Shown here: positions 45,410 through 53,788 of the stretch, in pieces | How the letters are laid out: each line of letters opens with the position of its first letter | How positions within the stretch are numbered: the first letter of the stretch is position 1 | Assembly: GCA_902762565.1 (NCBI GenBank) | Contig: CACWOS010000006.1 | Location: forward strand, 1 to 64,000 | Origin: an uncultured Prevotellaceae bacterium | GTDB lineage: Bacteria > Bacteroidota > Bacteroidia > Bacteroidales > Bacteroidaceae | Length of the DNA: 64,000 nucleotides | Direction of reading: 5' to 3' | Translations under genes and position numbers: made by a program | Notes under the pieces: model-generated | What the model saw: the letters and a program-made list of their open reading frames with translations, nothing else | Database searches by the model: none | What the model was told of the DNA's origin: nothing

Positions 45410-48400
45410 GTTCGTCAGCACAATCAGTTTCTTAGCTTTCGATACATACGAGCTGCCTTCGCTGCTCAGTTGTACGCGATAGAGATAGACACCAGTACCC
45501 AGGCGACTGCCTCCACCTGTGGTCAAGTCCCAGTCGATGGTCAGCGTGTTGCCGCTATAGGTGTCCGACTCGTTGTGCGTCCATAGATGGCGTCCAGAGA
45601 TGTCGAAGATGTCGATGATGACGTTCATCTTGCTGTCAGCACGGTCGTGGACGATGCGGAATGTCGTCTTCGTCGTTGCAGGATTCGGCGTGCAGTCCAT
45701 ATCGCTGAACAGCGGCTCTACACCTTTCACCACGTTGAAGTCGAACTCTGCCGTCGACGAGTTGTTCAATACGTCCCAGGCACGGAACAGCAAGTGGTGT
45801 TTGCCGTAGTCCAGTGCAGGGATGCTGTAGCCCAGCTTGCCGCTGGTATAGCTGCCGAAGTCGTACTGGAAGTATTCATTCAGCGAGTAGGTCTTGTTCA
45901 TCTCACCGTCGATGATGAGTTGCAGGTCATGTCCGATACCGTTACCTGCCGCATTGATACCATCCTCGTCGCTTATTTCTGCCACGAAGTAGGGCGTACT
46001 GTTCACGTTGCCGCCATTGACGAACGACGTGCTGTTCAGATAGCAGTAGATGTTTGGTCCCTGCTGATTGTCGCTGCCTTCGCCTTTGCCGTTCATCACG
46101 AGATTCTCGAAGCGTCCGTTTGCCGTCTTCGTCTTGTCGCTGTTGACGGCAAAGAGGTTGATGATGCCCTGCTGGTCTGAATATGAGATGTCCTTGGGCA
46201 CGACGAAGGTAAAGGTGAAGCGTCCTTGTCTGACGCTGTCGTTACCATTGAAGATCGTGCTCGTCCTGTCATAGTAGACGAAGGGCTCGTCGGCCTCCGA
46301 GGTGTCGTTCAACTTGCAGACAATCTTCTCTTTTGCATCGCGCACCATCGCATTCACCGTTCCGTAGAACCCTGTGTCTGTCTCGTTATTGCTGTTCAGC
46401 ACGCGTCCGCTGACAGTGGCTGTCGTGCCAGCCTTCAGCGTCAGGATGTCGCTGCTGACAGCAGCATGGTTGATGCTGTCCACCACGATGGTGGCTGTGG
46501 GCAGTGCCAGACGAATGGCTGGGTCGCCCAATAGCGTGTATTGCAGCTTGTTTTCCGATTTGTCGCTCGACCAGATAGGTCTCAGGTTGCCCTGAGCATC
46601 CTTCTGGTATCCGATGATGATACCTGTCGTCACCAGTTCCGACTTGGCCCGTCTCACGGCCTCGCCGATAGGCATCATCTGTCCGCTCTCGTCACGACTC
46701 AGCACCTGACGGGTAAAGGCGACATTCATCAGCTTGTTCTGCGGCTGATAGACGGTGCGCGTCGTGCCGAAGAAGGCGATGGCGCCACCTTTTGCGTTGA
46801 AGAGGGCCGTCTCTCCGATGTTGTCCTCCTGTCCGTCGAAGGGCATGATGTCGCACGATGCCGTCATCCACAGCGGCAGTCGCATGGCTGATGACAGGTT
46901 GTAGTCTGTCAGTGTCAGCACGTATTCGTGGCTGATGGCGTCGGCACGTCCGTGACCTGAATAGTTCATGATGAGTGCACCCTGCTGCATCTGTTGGCGT
47001 ATCAGTCTGGTGACGTCAGGATAGCGGTTGCCCGTTGCTGTCGTCACGCGTGTATAGGCATCCCACATGACGCGTTTCACCTGTAGGTTGGGGTGCAGCA
47101 GTTCCGTCAGATGGGCCACTGAGTCGGCATCTTCCATGTGGCAGTTCTGGTTGCCGTCGTCACCCATCACGAAGACGGTGTTCTGCCAGATGCCTGCCTC
47201 CTTATTATTGATATAGTTGTCTATCTTGTCCACGACAATCTCTGCATCGCCATTCGAACGTGCCGTGATGCGTCCTACGGCGATGTCCGTCTTTTCTGTC
47301 AGCAAGCTGGCACCCTCGTTGTCGTCCAACAGCCCAAAGTAGTCGTCGCTCACATAGCAACTCGTGTGACTGTATGAGTTCTCGCTCTCGTAGCATAGCA
47401 GGAAGTCGTCTGGCGACGTGTTTGCCCATTCACTACAGCGCATGCGGTTGTCCCATGCTGCGTCGCCCAACAGCAACAGGTATTTGGGCATGTCCTCTTC
47501 CGTCTCAGCCCTGTCGTATAGCATCTTGACGTAGCGCCTGTAGGCGTTGGCATCAGGCGTACCACTCGAGAACTCGTTGTAGAGCTCGTCGGCAGGTACG
47601 ATTCTCACGCGGAGCGTGTCGTGTGCCTCGTGCAGTGCCTTGATACGCTCGGCTTGCTTCATCAGCTTCTGCGTGGTTGGTATGATGATGACCATGTCCA
47701 CTGCGGTATCGGCATGATGGTTCTGATTCGTGATGTGGTAAAGGTATTCAGGCGTGCCGAAGCTACCACCCTCCAAGTCAGGTGCGCTCTGAGGTTGCTC
47801 AGCGTATATGGAGATATAGTCCAAGCGGGTGGTGCCGCTGCTGGCACTTGTCGTTACACTCACCGTATTGCTGGCCTGCAGATTGCTGACGATGAAGGTA
47901 CGCGTTGATGTCAGCATAGATTCATATTCGCCTTGTTTGGGTATCGTCATCGTGCCCAGCGTCTCACCATTCAGCGCCACTGTGATACCAGCTCCGCCAT
48001 AGGCCGTCAGCACGATGGTCAGCTGTCCTCGACCAGTCCCTCTGGCACTGATAGTGTAGCTCTTCGTGGTGCCAGCCTGTATCTCTGTGGCGTCATACAG
48101 GTTGCGTCCACCATGAAACCAGGCATAGTCGTCCACCTCGTACAGCGTGCAGTAGTCGTCGCGCAGTGGATAGTATGCTTTCAAAAATTCCTCCTTTTCA
48201 ACGGTCAGTGGCGTGCTGTCGTCTTCTGTCAGGAAGTAGTAGCCGTAGTCGGAATAGTTGTTGCGGATGCGCTTGTAGCTACTGTCCCACGTGACGGGTC
48301 CTACAGCGTAGAACAGGCGTCGTCCGTTTACGGTGCAGGTGGCCAACTCCTTTAAATCGTCGGTTTCAACGAGATAGTCGGCTGTCAGCTGTTCAGGCTG

Positions 48401-49045
48401 ACGACCACCACCATAGCCGTATATCTTTACCTTATTAATGTCGTTGAAACCGGCCTTTTTGATTAAATCGTTCGTCAACTGATAGATGCCAGATACAGGC
48501 ACGCGGATCTTGGCCCACGAGCCTGACCTTAATACGGAGTTGTCTGCATAGCGCTGCGACGCAGCCCTTCGTGATGTTGTTATTCCGTCATTCCGTAATG
48601 TCGTTATACCGTCATTCCGTGATTCCGTGATTCCGTGACTCCGAATTCCCAATTTGAAGCTCACCAGCTTCTGATACTGTCCGTCGCGATAGACTAGGGG
48701 AATGAAACCAATGTGCAGCGTACCCTGCTTACGGTCGACGCTGATGGAATGGGCAATTTCTGGCATCGCAGGCAACTCCTCATTCCTCATGCCTGATTCT
48801 TCATTCCTAATTTGATGGAATCTTTCAATTTCGGCCGATTCCATCGGAACAAACTCAGGATATTCTATCGTAACCTCATAGGTGGAGTCCGCATAGTTGG
48901 GCCCTAACGGATAGGCATAGTTGAAGACGGGTAACAGCGTGTCAATCCTGACTTCATCAGCAGTCAGGTTGAAGAACCTTTGCGCGTTGGCTGTCAAGCC
49001 AACAAGCATTAACAGTACACATGTTATCGTCTTCTTAAATGTCAT
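45404..49045 (-). CDS. porU: Type IX secretion system sortase PorU (C25 gingipain-like)
   Basis: The 1213-residue protein has a signal peptide (about 1-21), a propeptide-like beta region (about 22-430) and a C25 peptidase domain with YLLLLGDAAWDNRM, catalytic His in NYSGHG and catalytic Cys in WMTASCDIMPF. It ends in an Ig-like domain and a tail with FDISGRHLW...GVYLYRVQL. PorU cuts the C-terminal signal from T9SS cargo and attaches it to A-LPS on the cell surface. Its start overlaps the FAH gene (ATGA). An 8-bp repeat lies within codons about 134-154. Confidence 0.95.
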   Translation of the reverse strand: MTFKKTITCVLLMLVGLTANAQRFFNLTADEVRIDTLLPVFNYAYPLGPNYADSTYEVTIEYPEFVPMESAEIERFHQIRNEESGMRNEELPAMPEIAHSISVDRKQGTLHIGFIPLVYRDGQYQKLVSFKLGIRSHGITESRNDGITTLRNDGITTSRRAASQRYADNSVLRSGSWAKIRVPVSGIYQLTNDLIKKAGFNDINKVKIYGYGGGRQPEQLTADYLVETDDLKELATCTVNGRRLFYAVGPVTWDSSYKRIRNNYSDYGYYFLTEDDSTPLTVEKEEFLKAYYPLRDDYCTLYEVDDYAWFHGGRNLYDATEIQAGTTKSYTISARGTGRGQLTIVLTAYGGAGITVALNGETLGTMTIPKQGEYESMLTSTRTFIVSNLQASNTVSVTTSASSGTTRLDYISIYAEQPQSAPDLEGGSFGTPEYLYHITNQNHHADTAVDMVIIIPTTQKLMKQAERIKALHEAHDTLRVRIVPADELYNEFSSGTPDANAYRRYVKMLYDRAETEEDMPKYLLLLGDAAWDNRMRCSEWANTSPDDFLLCYESENSYSHTSCYVSDDYFGLLDDNEGASLLTEKTDIAVGRITARSNGDAEIVVDKIDNYINNKEAGIWQNTVFVMGDDGNQNCHMEDADSVAHLTELLHPNLQVKRVMWDAYTRVTTATGNRYPDVTRLIRQQMQQGALIMNYSGHGRADAISHEYVLTLTDYNLSSAMRLPLWMTASCDIMPFDGQEDNIGETALFNAKGGAIAFFGTTRTVYQPQNKLMNVAFTRQVLSRDESGQMMPIGEAVRRAKSELVTTGIIIGYQKDAQGNLRPIWSSDKSENKLQYTLLGDPAIRLALPTATIVVDSINHAAVSSDILTLKAGTTATVSGRVLNSNNETDTGFYGTVNAMVRDAKEKIVCKLNDTSEADEPFVYYDRTSTIFNGNDSVRQGRFTFTFVVPKDISYSDQQGIINLFAVNSDKTKTANGRFENLVMNGKGEGSDNQQGPNIYCYLNSTSFVNGGNVNSTPYFVAEISDEDGINAAGNGIGHDLQLIIDGEMNKTYSLNEYFQYDFGSYTSGKLGYSIPALDYGKHHLLFRAWDVLNNSSTAEFDFNVVKGVEPLFSDMDCTPNPATTKTTFRIVHDRADSKMNVIIDIFDISGRHLWTHNESDTYSGNTLTIDWDLTTGGGSRLGTGVYLYRVQLSSEGSSYVSKAKKLIVLTNK
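48583..48643. repeat. Octamer tandem repeat inside porU (about 8 units)
   Basis: CCG/TCG anchors recur at 48585, 48593, 48601, 48609, 48617, 48625, 48633 and 48641, an exact 8-bp period of ATTCCGTN. Translation gives drifting RNDGITT-like peptides because 8 is not divisible by 3. It lies in the N-terminal pro-region, before the catalytic domain. Confidence 0.9.
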
Positions 49046-49659
49046 TTACAATTAAATTCCAATACTTTCCGCTCTTCCAACCACCCTTCCAGGTGGTCGT
49101 TAATCTTCACTGGTCCCACACCCACAGGTGTTCCTGTATACAGCAGGTCGCCCGTCTTCAGCGTGAAGAACTGCGAGATGTAGCTCACCAGTTCGTCAAT
49201 CTTGTAGAGCATGTCGCTCGTACAACCCTCTTGCACCGTCTGTCCGTTGATGTCCAGATGGAAGTGCAGCGCCTGCACGTCGCGAAATTTCTCCTTCTCC
49301 ACCCACTGGCCAATGACTGCCGAGCCGTCGAAACCCTTACAGATTTCCCAGGGCTGTCCCTTCTCGCGAGCCTCTCGTTGCCAGTCGCGTGCCGTAAAGT
49401 CGATGCCCACGGTCACAGCGTCGTAATAACGGTGGGCAAAGCGTTCTGGGATGCTCTTACCCAGTCGGCAAATCCTCACCACCAGCTCCGTCTCATAGTC
49501 CACCTGCGTGCTCCAGTCAGGTATGAAGAAGGGCTTGCCATCCTTCAACAGTGCCGAGTCCGCTTTGGTGAATATCACGGGCCTCTCTGGTTTATATAAC
49601 GCGCCATCCAGCTCTTTATTGTGCTGGATATAATTCATTCCTACTGCAAATATCTTCAT
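49042..49659 (-). CDS. Fumarylacetoacetate hydrolase family protein
   Basis: The 205-residue protein is the short FAH-fold type: MKIFAVGMNYIQHNKEL, KADSAL, DYETELVVRI with acidic metal ligands, AVTVGIDFTARDWQ, and LLYTGTPVGVGPVKINDHLEG. Members hydrolyse or decarboxylate beta-keto acids such as acylpyruvates or oxaloacetate; the exact substrate cannot be read here. It is the first gene of the run with porU, porV and ispF and has a good promoter. Confidence 0.9.
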   Translation of the reverse strand: MKIFAVGMNYIQHNKELDGALYKPERPVIFTKADSALLKDGKPFFIPDWSTQVDYETELVVRICRLGKSIPERFAHRYYDAVTVGIDFTARDWQREAREKGQPWEICKGFDGSAVIGQWVEKEKFRDVQALHFHLDINGQTVQEGCTSDMLYKIDELVSYISQFFTLKTGDLLYTGTPVGVGPVKINDHLEGWLEERKVLEFNCK

Positions 49660-49685
49660 AGTCCCTGTTTTTAATGTTCAGTCTG

Positions 49686-49716
49686 CAAAATTACACATTA
49701 TTCTTTATTTAGCAAA
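49686..49716 (-). promoter_or_regulatory. Promoter of the FAH-porU-porV-ispF run
   Basis: On the minus strand TTTG (49713-49716), 19 bp, then TAATTTTG (49686-49693). The start codon is 26 bp downstream. It is divergent from the promoter of the RAYT-like gene. Confidence 0.85.
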
Positions 49717-49730
49717 AATATGACCGCATA

Positions 49731-49762
49731 TTTGGTCGTTTTGTGTAAAAATGCTACTTTTG
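49731..49762 (+). promoter_or_regulatory. Promoter of the RAYT-like transposase gene
   Basis: TTTG (49731-49734), exactly 20 bp, then TACTTTTG (49755-49762). The first good ATG (49772) is nine bases after the -7 box, so the transcript would have almost no leader. This also rules out a start upstream at 49751. Confidence 0.85.
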
Positions 49763-49771
49763 CCTGTTGTT

Positions 49772-51055
49772 ATGAGCAGAAAGCGTGAAGAAGCAATTGC
49801 CGCAGGCATACACGTGAATGACATTCAGCACACGATGAAGCGTCGAACCCCTTCCCATAATTATTGTGATAAGGGTACATATATGCTGACATTGGTGGTC
49901 GATGGACGCATGCCGCTATTTGGTACGTTGAAAGGCAACGTACGCTTGCCGTTATCTGGTACGTTGAAAGGTGACGGCCGCATGCCGTTATCTGGTCCGT
50001 TGAAGGGTGACGAGCGCATGCCGTTATCTGGTCCGTTGAAGGGTGACGAGTTGGCATCATCAGCAACGGCTGATGCGCCTAGGGTCGTCTTGTCGCCATT
50101 GGGCGAGGCCATCCGCGACAAGGAGATCGCTAAAATCTCTGCAGTCTATCCGATGGTCGAGGTCTGGAAGCTCTGCATCATGCCTGACCACCTGCATATC
50201 ATCGTCAGGGTCAAGGAGAAGCTGCCTGAAGGCAAGCACCTAGGACATGTGGTTAGTGGCTTTATGACGGGCTGCACAAGGGCGTGGTGGGCGCTGGTAG
50301 AGGAGGGGAAGATGCCGCCCTTCGGAAAACCGAAGGGGACAGAGGGCTCCGCTTCGCCTCCTGGGGGCTCTGTCTCGCTTTCCCCTGCCTCCGCCTTGGT
50401 TGCTGGTGGCTCCGCTCCGCCTTTGGGGGCCTCCGTGCCCGCTGGTTCTCCAGCGGGCGGTGCTTCCGCTGCCCCTCGTCCGTCCCTCTTCGAAAAGGGC
50501 TACAACGACAAGATCCTTCTTCGTCCTGGACAGCTTGACAACTGGAAGCGCTACCTCGACGACAATCCTCGCCGTTTGGCCATCAAGCGCCAGTGTCCTG
50601 ATTACTTCACCATTATGCAACATATCACCATCGGCGAGTGGTCCTGTCAGATGGTAGGCAATCGCTTTCTGCTCACTGTCCCTGATCGCGCTGCCGTTAT
50701 TGTCCATCGTGCCGATAGCGATCAGGAGTTCGCACAGAAGAAAGCTCGATGGCTAGCTTTGGGTGAGATGGGTGGTGTGCTCGTCAGTGCTGCCGTTGCT
50801 ACCAGGGAGAAAGAGGTGATGCGCGAAGCGATGGACAGGGGCTATCGTCTGATTCTGCTTCGAGAAAATGGCTTTCCGCCCCTTTATAAGCCTGCTGGCG
50901 AGTCGTTCATGGCCTGCAGTGAAGGCCGCTTGCTGCAAATCAGTCCGTGGGAGTATCATATGCAGCGTAAGACCATCTCGCGCGAACAGTGTCTCATTCT
51001 CAATCGTTTGGCAGAAGAAATTGCAGGGGAAAATTATGACGACCTTGGGGGCTGA
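49772..51055 (+). CDS. HUH (Y1/RAYT-like) transposase-family protein with in-frame repeat insertions
   Basis: The protein (427 residues) has the HUH signature in LCIMPDHLHIIVRV (about residue 140) and a YLDDNPRRLA segment like the YIxxNPxxAG of REP-associated transposases. A C-terminal part (about 285-427, EMGGVLVSAAVATREKEVMREAMDRG) is not in classical RAYTs, and I do not recognise it. Two repeat blocks interrupt the domain: four 12-residue units (G/ERMPLSGPLKGD) and a Gly/Ala/Ser/Pro-rich block starting GKMPPFGKPKG. RAYTs nick hairpin-forming REP DNA; a 22-bp hairpin array lies just downstream. No IS ends are evident. Confidence 0.8.
   Translation: MSRKREEAIAAGIHVNDIQHTMKRRTPSHNYCDKGTYMLTLVVDGRMPLFGTLKGNVRLPLSGTLKGDGRMPLSGPLKGDERMPLSGPLKGDELASSATADAPRVVLSPLGEAIRDKEIAKISAVYPMVEVWKLCIMPDHLHIIVRVKEKLPEGKHLGHVVSGFMTGCTRAWWALVEEGKMPPFGKPKGTEGSASPPGGSVSLSPASALVAGGSAPPLGASVPAGSPAGGASAAPRPSLFEKGYNDKILLRPGQLDNWKRYLDDNPRRLAIKRQCPDYFTIMQHITIGEWSCQMVGNRFLLTVPDRAAVIVHRADSDQEFAQKKARWLALGEMGGVLVSAAVATREKEVMREAMDRGYRLILLRENGFPPLYKPAGESFMACSEGRLLQISPWEYHMQRKTISREQCLILNRLAEEIAGENYDDLGG
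49904..50047 (+). repeat. Four 36-bp in-frame repeats within the RAYT-like gene
   Basis: Four units of exactly 36 bp (12 codons) with core ATGCCGTTATCTGGT and CGTTGAAAGG. The first unit boundary holds a perfect hairpin, GTACGTTG-AAAGG-CAACGTAC (49923-49943). The third and fourth units are nearly identical, so the expansion is recent. Confidence 0.92.
50306..50470 (+). repeat. Palindrome-rich in-frame insertion within the RAYT-like gene
   Basis: The segment codes GKMPPFGKPKGTEG and then a low-complexity run. It starts with ATGCCG and a GAAGGG end as in the 36-bp units, and includes two perfect 8-bp hairpins: CCCTTCGG-AAAA-CCGAAGGG (50318-50337) and CCCGCTGG-TTCT-CCAGCGGG (50438-50457). It is markedly GC-richer than its surroundings. 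Confidence 0.85.
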
Positions 51056-51087
51056 TTTTTCACTCGTCGCAAAAAATGTCAAAAACT

Positions 51088-51177
51088 AACGTCAAACGTC
51101 ATAATCGCACTTAAATGGTTGTAGAATAAAGAGTTAGGCTATGACGTTTAGTGTTTTGAAACGTCATACTAACGTCA
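51088..51177. repeat. Cluster of AACGTCA motifs after the RAYT-like gene
   Basis: AACGTCA occurs at 51088, 51095, 51160 and 51171, and inverted as TATGACGTTT at 51140. TATGACGTTT (51140-51149) and AAACGTCATA (51159-51168) form a perfect 10-bp stem with a 9-nt loop; the same arm can pair with 51094-51103. Confidence 0.85.
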
Positions 51178-51261
51178 TTTTTGGCCTTTTTAGGGGCCTT
51201 TTTGGGTGCCTGAACCGTCTAAGCGCCTCGTTTACAGGCAGTTCGCAATCACATCGCTACG

Positions 51262-51509
51262 TGGGAACGAACCGTTCCCACGGCGGGAACAGTCCGTTCC
51301 CACGATGGGAACGGTTTGTTCCCATGTGTGGAACAGGTGGTAACCATCATCGGAACGACTGGTTACCATGAAGGGAACAATGGGTTACCACGAAGGAAAC
51401 AAAAGGTAACCATGAAGGGGGCACTTCACGCGAAGTAAGCAGAGCCCTTGCGCGAAGGAAGCGGAGGCCTCGTCCGAAGGAAGCGGAGCATGTGCGCGAA
51501 GGAAGCGGA
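51262..51509. repeat. 22-bp hairpin-unit array (11 units in register)
   Basis: Units start every 22 bp from 51262 to 51482 without a register break. Units 1-7 follow GGGAAC-N5-GTTCCCA drifting to GGTTACCA: a 7-bp stem, 5-nt loop and 3-nt spacer. Units 1 and 3 are perfect stems. Units 8-11 change to AGCGGAG...GCGCGAAGGA. No open reading frame is credible here. The array begins about 200 bp after the RAYT-like stop. Confidence 0.93.
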
Positions 51510-51822
51510 CGAGGGCTTTGGTGCTTTCGGACGACACAGATGATACTTTTGGAGGGCAGCAGGAGATGACGAAGGTTGCCAAAGGGTACGGAAAATGTTT
51601 CACGGACTTTCGAATTTGTGTTATTTTGCTGTTTTTGGTAAAATATAGGTGCATTTGTTTGGTAATCTCATGCTGATTGCTTAATTTTGTCCCCATCATC
51701 TTTTTATCACTAATTTGTGGTCGTACTATTCAATTACGGTATTTACTAACCCATTGATGTGATTACTAACTTGACAACGTGTTTTATTTGTTTTATTAAT
51801 ATAACTAACTAAAGTTTTAATT
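51510..51822. other. Spacer with no recognised gene
   Basis: The first part decays out of the 22-bp array; the rest is AT-rich and probably holds the promoter of the next gene, but I see no perfect TAnnTTTG pair. No structured element stands out. Confidence 0.4.
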
Positions 51823-53724
51823 ATGAGAAAATTTACTAAATCGATTCTGGCATTAGCAGCACTATTTATTGCTGTTGGTGCAAATGCAAAGACAGAAAAG
51901 GTGCATGCTACCTTTGCGAGTCCAAGTAACACGAATACAACATGGACACCTGATGGAACAGGTGCAACTCTGGGTACATTCACCTGGTCAACCACTTATT
52001 ACAACCAGCTGCGTAACATCGGTCTGCCCAGTGGCGATATTACGAAGTACAAGAAATTGGTTGTTGATTGCAAGATTAACAGCGGTGAACAGTTCCGTAT
52101 CCTGTTCTATAAGGGCGGTTCTAACTTGACCCTCTATGCCAGCAACGGTGTGAACGAGTTCATTCTGGCTGATACCCTCGCAAAAGTTTCTCCCAATGAT
52201 TATAATGAGTACTTGCTGGCTTGTGATGAGATTTGTCTTTCTGGTAATAATGGTGCTGCTCCTGGCGAGGCTGTCATTAACGATGTATATTTGGAGACTT
52301 ATGACGATGAGGGCCAGAAGGTTTATGCAACCTTTGCGAGTCCAAGTAACACGAATACGACATGGACACCTGATGGAACAGGTGCAACTCTGGGTACATT
52401 CACCTGGTCAACCACTTATTACAACCAGCTGCGTAACATCGGTCTGCCCAGTGGTGATATTTCAGGTTATAAGAAACTGGTTGTTGATTGCAAGATTAAC
52501 AGCGGTGAACAGTTCCGTATCCTGTTCTACAAGGGCGGCTCTAACTTGACCCTCTATGCCAGCAACGGTGTGAACGAGTTCATTCTGGCTGATACCCTCG
52601 CAAAAGTTTCCCCCAATGATTATAACGAGTACTTGTTGGCTTGTGATGAGATTTGCCTCTCTGGTAATAATGGCGCTGCTCCTGGCGAGGCTGTCATCAA
52701 GAGTGTTTATCTGGAGACCTATCCTGAGAATGAGCAAGTAGATATACCTGATATTGTCTATGAGGAAGATCCCGGTAAACCCTCTGGTGACTATGTAGAC
52801 TTTACTACTGCATTCCCCAGCCTCCAGCCTAGAATTGGTATTGGTCAGGACACTCATCCTATTGTGCTTGGTAATGGTGATGTTGTTGTTGGTGCAAGAA
52901 GCAAGAATGTTATTGCAGATCTTTCTCCATACAGCAAGATAACGTTTGTGACCTCTCCCAACTTGAAGCTAGTGCTTTACATGAATCATGAGGTTGATGC
53001 TCAGCAGAATGCTGGTGACTATGCCGAGGGTGATGCTGGTAAATATGTATTCCTGAATACTCAAGCAGATGAGAATGGTATTATTGAAGTTGACCTGACT
53101 GCTTATAACAAGCAGGATTTGAACTGTATTGCTCTACCTTGGGACAATTCTAACAAGGGTACTGTATGGTATATCCTTCTGACAAAGGCTACTGGTGCTA
53201 ATGTAACTATTGGTAGTTCTGGTTATGCAACATTCTCTTACACAAAGCACGTTGAGATTCCTGATGGTGTAGAAGCATTTGCAGCACAGGTTCAGGGTAA
53301 TAAGGTTATTCTTAATAAGGTTGATGTGGTTCCTTCTAACAATGCAGTTATTCTTAAGGCTAATGCAGGTAATTACTCACTGCCATTTGCTGTGAGTGCG
53401 TCTGCTATTGCTAACAACGACCTGCTCGTTTCTGATGGTAATGTTACTGGCGACGGTACTATCTATGTACTGGCTGATGGTAAGAATGGCGTTGGCTTCT
53501 ACAAGCTCACAAGTGGCCAAAAGGTTCCTGCTGGTAAAGCATACCTGACGATTGGGTCTGGTGCAGCTCCTGAGTTCCTCGGCTTCGGAGGTGATGCTAC
53601 TGGCATCAATGAGGTTAAGGCTGTTGAGGCTAAGGGCGAGTTCTTCAACCTTGCTGGTCAGCGTGTGGCTAAGCCTGCTAAGGGTCTCTACATTGCGAAT
53701 GGTAAAAAAGTTATCGTTAAGTAA
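51823..53724 (+). CDS. Secreted repeat protein with T9SS-type tail, unknown function
   Basis: The 633-residue protein has a signal peptide (ending GANA) and two almost identical 140-residue beta-rich repeats (about 26-305; each contains ATFASPSNTNTTWTPDGTG). A third beta domain follows, then a region resembling surface adhesin stalk modules (YATFSYTKHVEIPDGVEAFA, about 465-590), and a C-terminal tail FNLAGQRVAKPAKGLYIANGKK. The repeats look like carbohydrate-binding or adhesive beta-sandwiches, but I do not recognise a family. A small peptide gene follows. Confidence 0.85.
   Translation: MRKFTKSILALAALFIAVGANAKTEKVHATFASPSNTNTTWTPDGTGATLGTFTWSTTYYNQLRNIGLPSGDITKYKKLVVDCKINSGEQFRILFYKGGSNLTLYASNGVNEFILADTLAKVSPNDYNEYLLACDEICLSGNNGAAPGEAVINDVYLETYDDEGQKVYATFASPSNTNTTWTPDGTGATLGTFTWSTTYYNQLRNIGLPSGDISGYKKLVVDCKINSGEQFRILFYKGGSNLTLYASNGVNEFILADTLAKVSPNDYNEYLLACDEICLSGNNGAAPGEAVIKSVYLETYPENEQVDIPDIVYEEDPGKPSGDYVDFTTAFPSLQPRIGIGQDTHPIVLGNGDVVVGARSKNVIADLSPYSKITFVTSPNLKLVLYMNHEVDAQQNAGDYAEGDAGKYVFLNTQADENGIIEVDLTAYNKQDLNCIALPWDNSNKGTVWYILLTKATGANVTIGSSGYATFSYTKHVEIPDGVEAFAAQVQGNKVILNKVDVVPSNNAVILKANAGNYSLPFAVSASAIANNDLLVSDGNVTGDGTIYVLADGKNGVGFYKLTSGQKVPAGKAYLTIGSGAAPEFLGFGGDATGINEVKAVEAKGEFFNLAGQRVAKPAKGLYIANGKKVIVK
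51898..52737 (+). repeat. 420-bp tandem duplication within the secreted protein gene
   Basis: Two consecutive copies of 420 bp are nearly identical at DNA level (for example CTTTGCGAGTCCAAGTAACA at 51912 and 52332). Most differences are at third codon positions or near the unit ends (ITKYKK against ISGYKK). Confidence 0.93.
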
Positions 53725-53788
53725 TTAATGAGTCATTCATGGTGAATTAATGGTAATTTCTGTTAAACATTAAAAGAAAATAAACAAT

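Noticed and set aside
49772-51055. A complete IS200/IS605 insertion sequence
   Set aside because: I see no accessory tnpB, no clear element ends and no target duplication; a single-copy RAYT-like gene fits better.
51262-51509. Possible CRISPR array
   Set aside because: Unit length is 22 bp with no separate variable spacers, the sequence drifts gradually, and no cas genes are present in the window.
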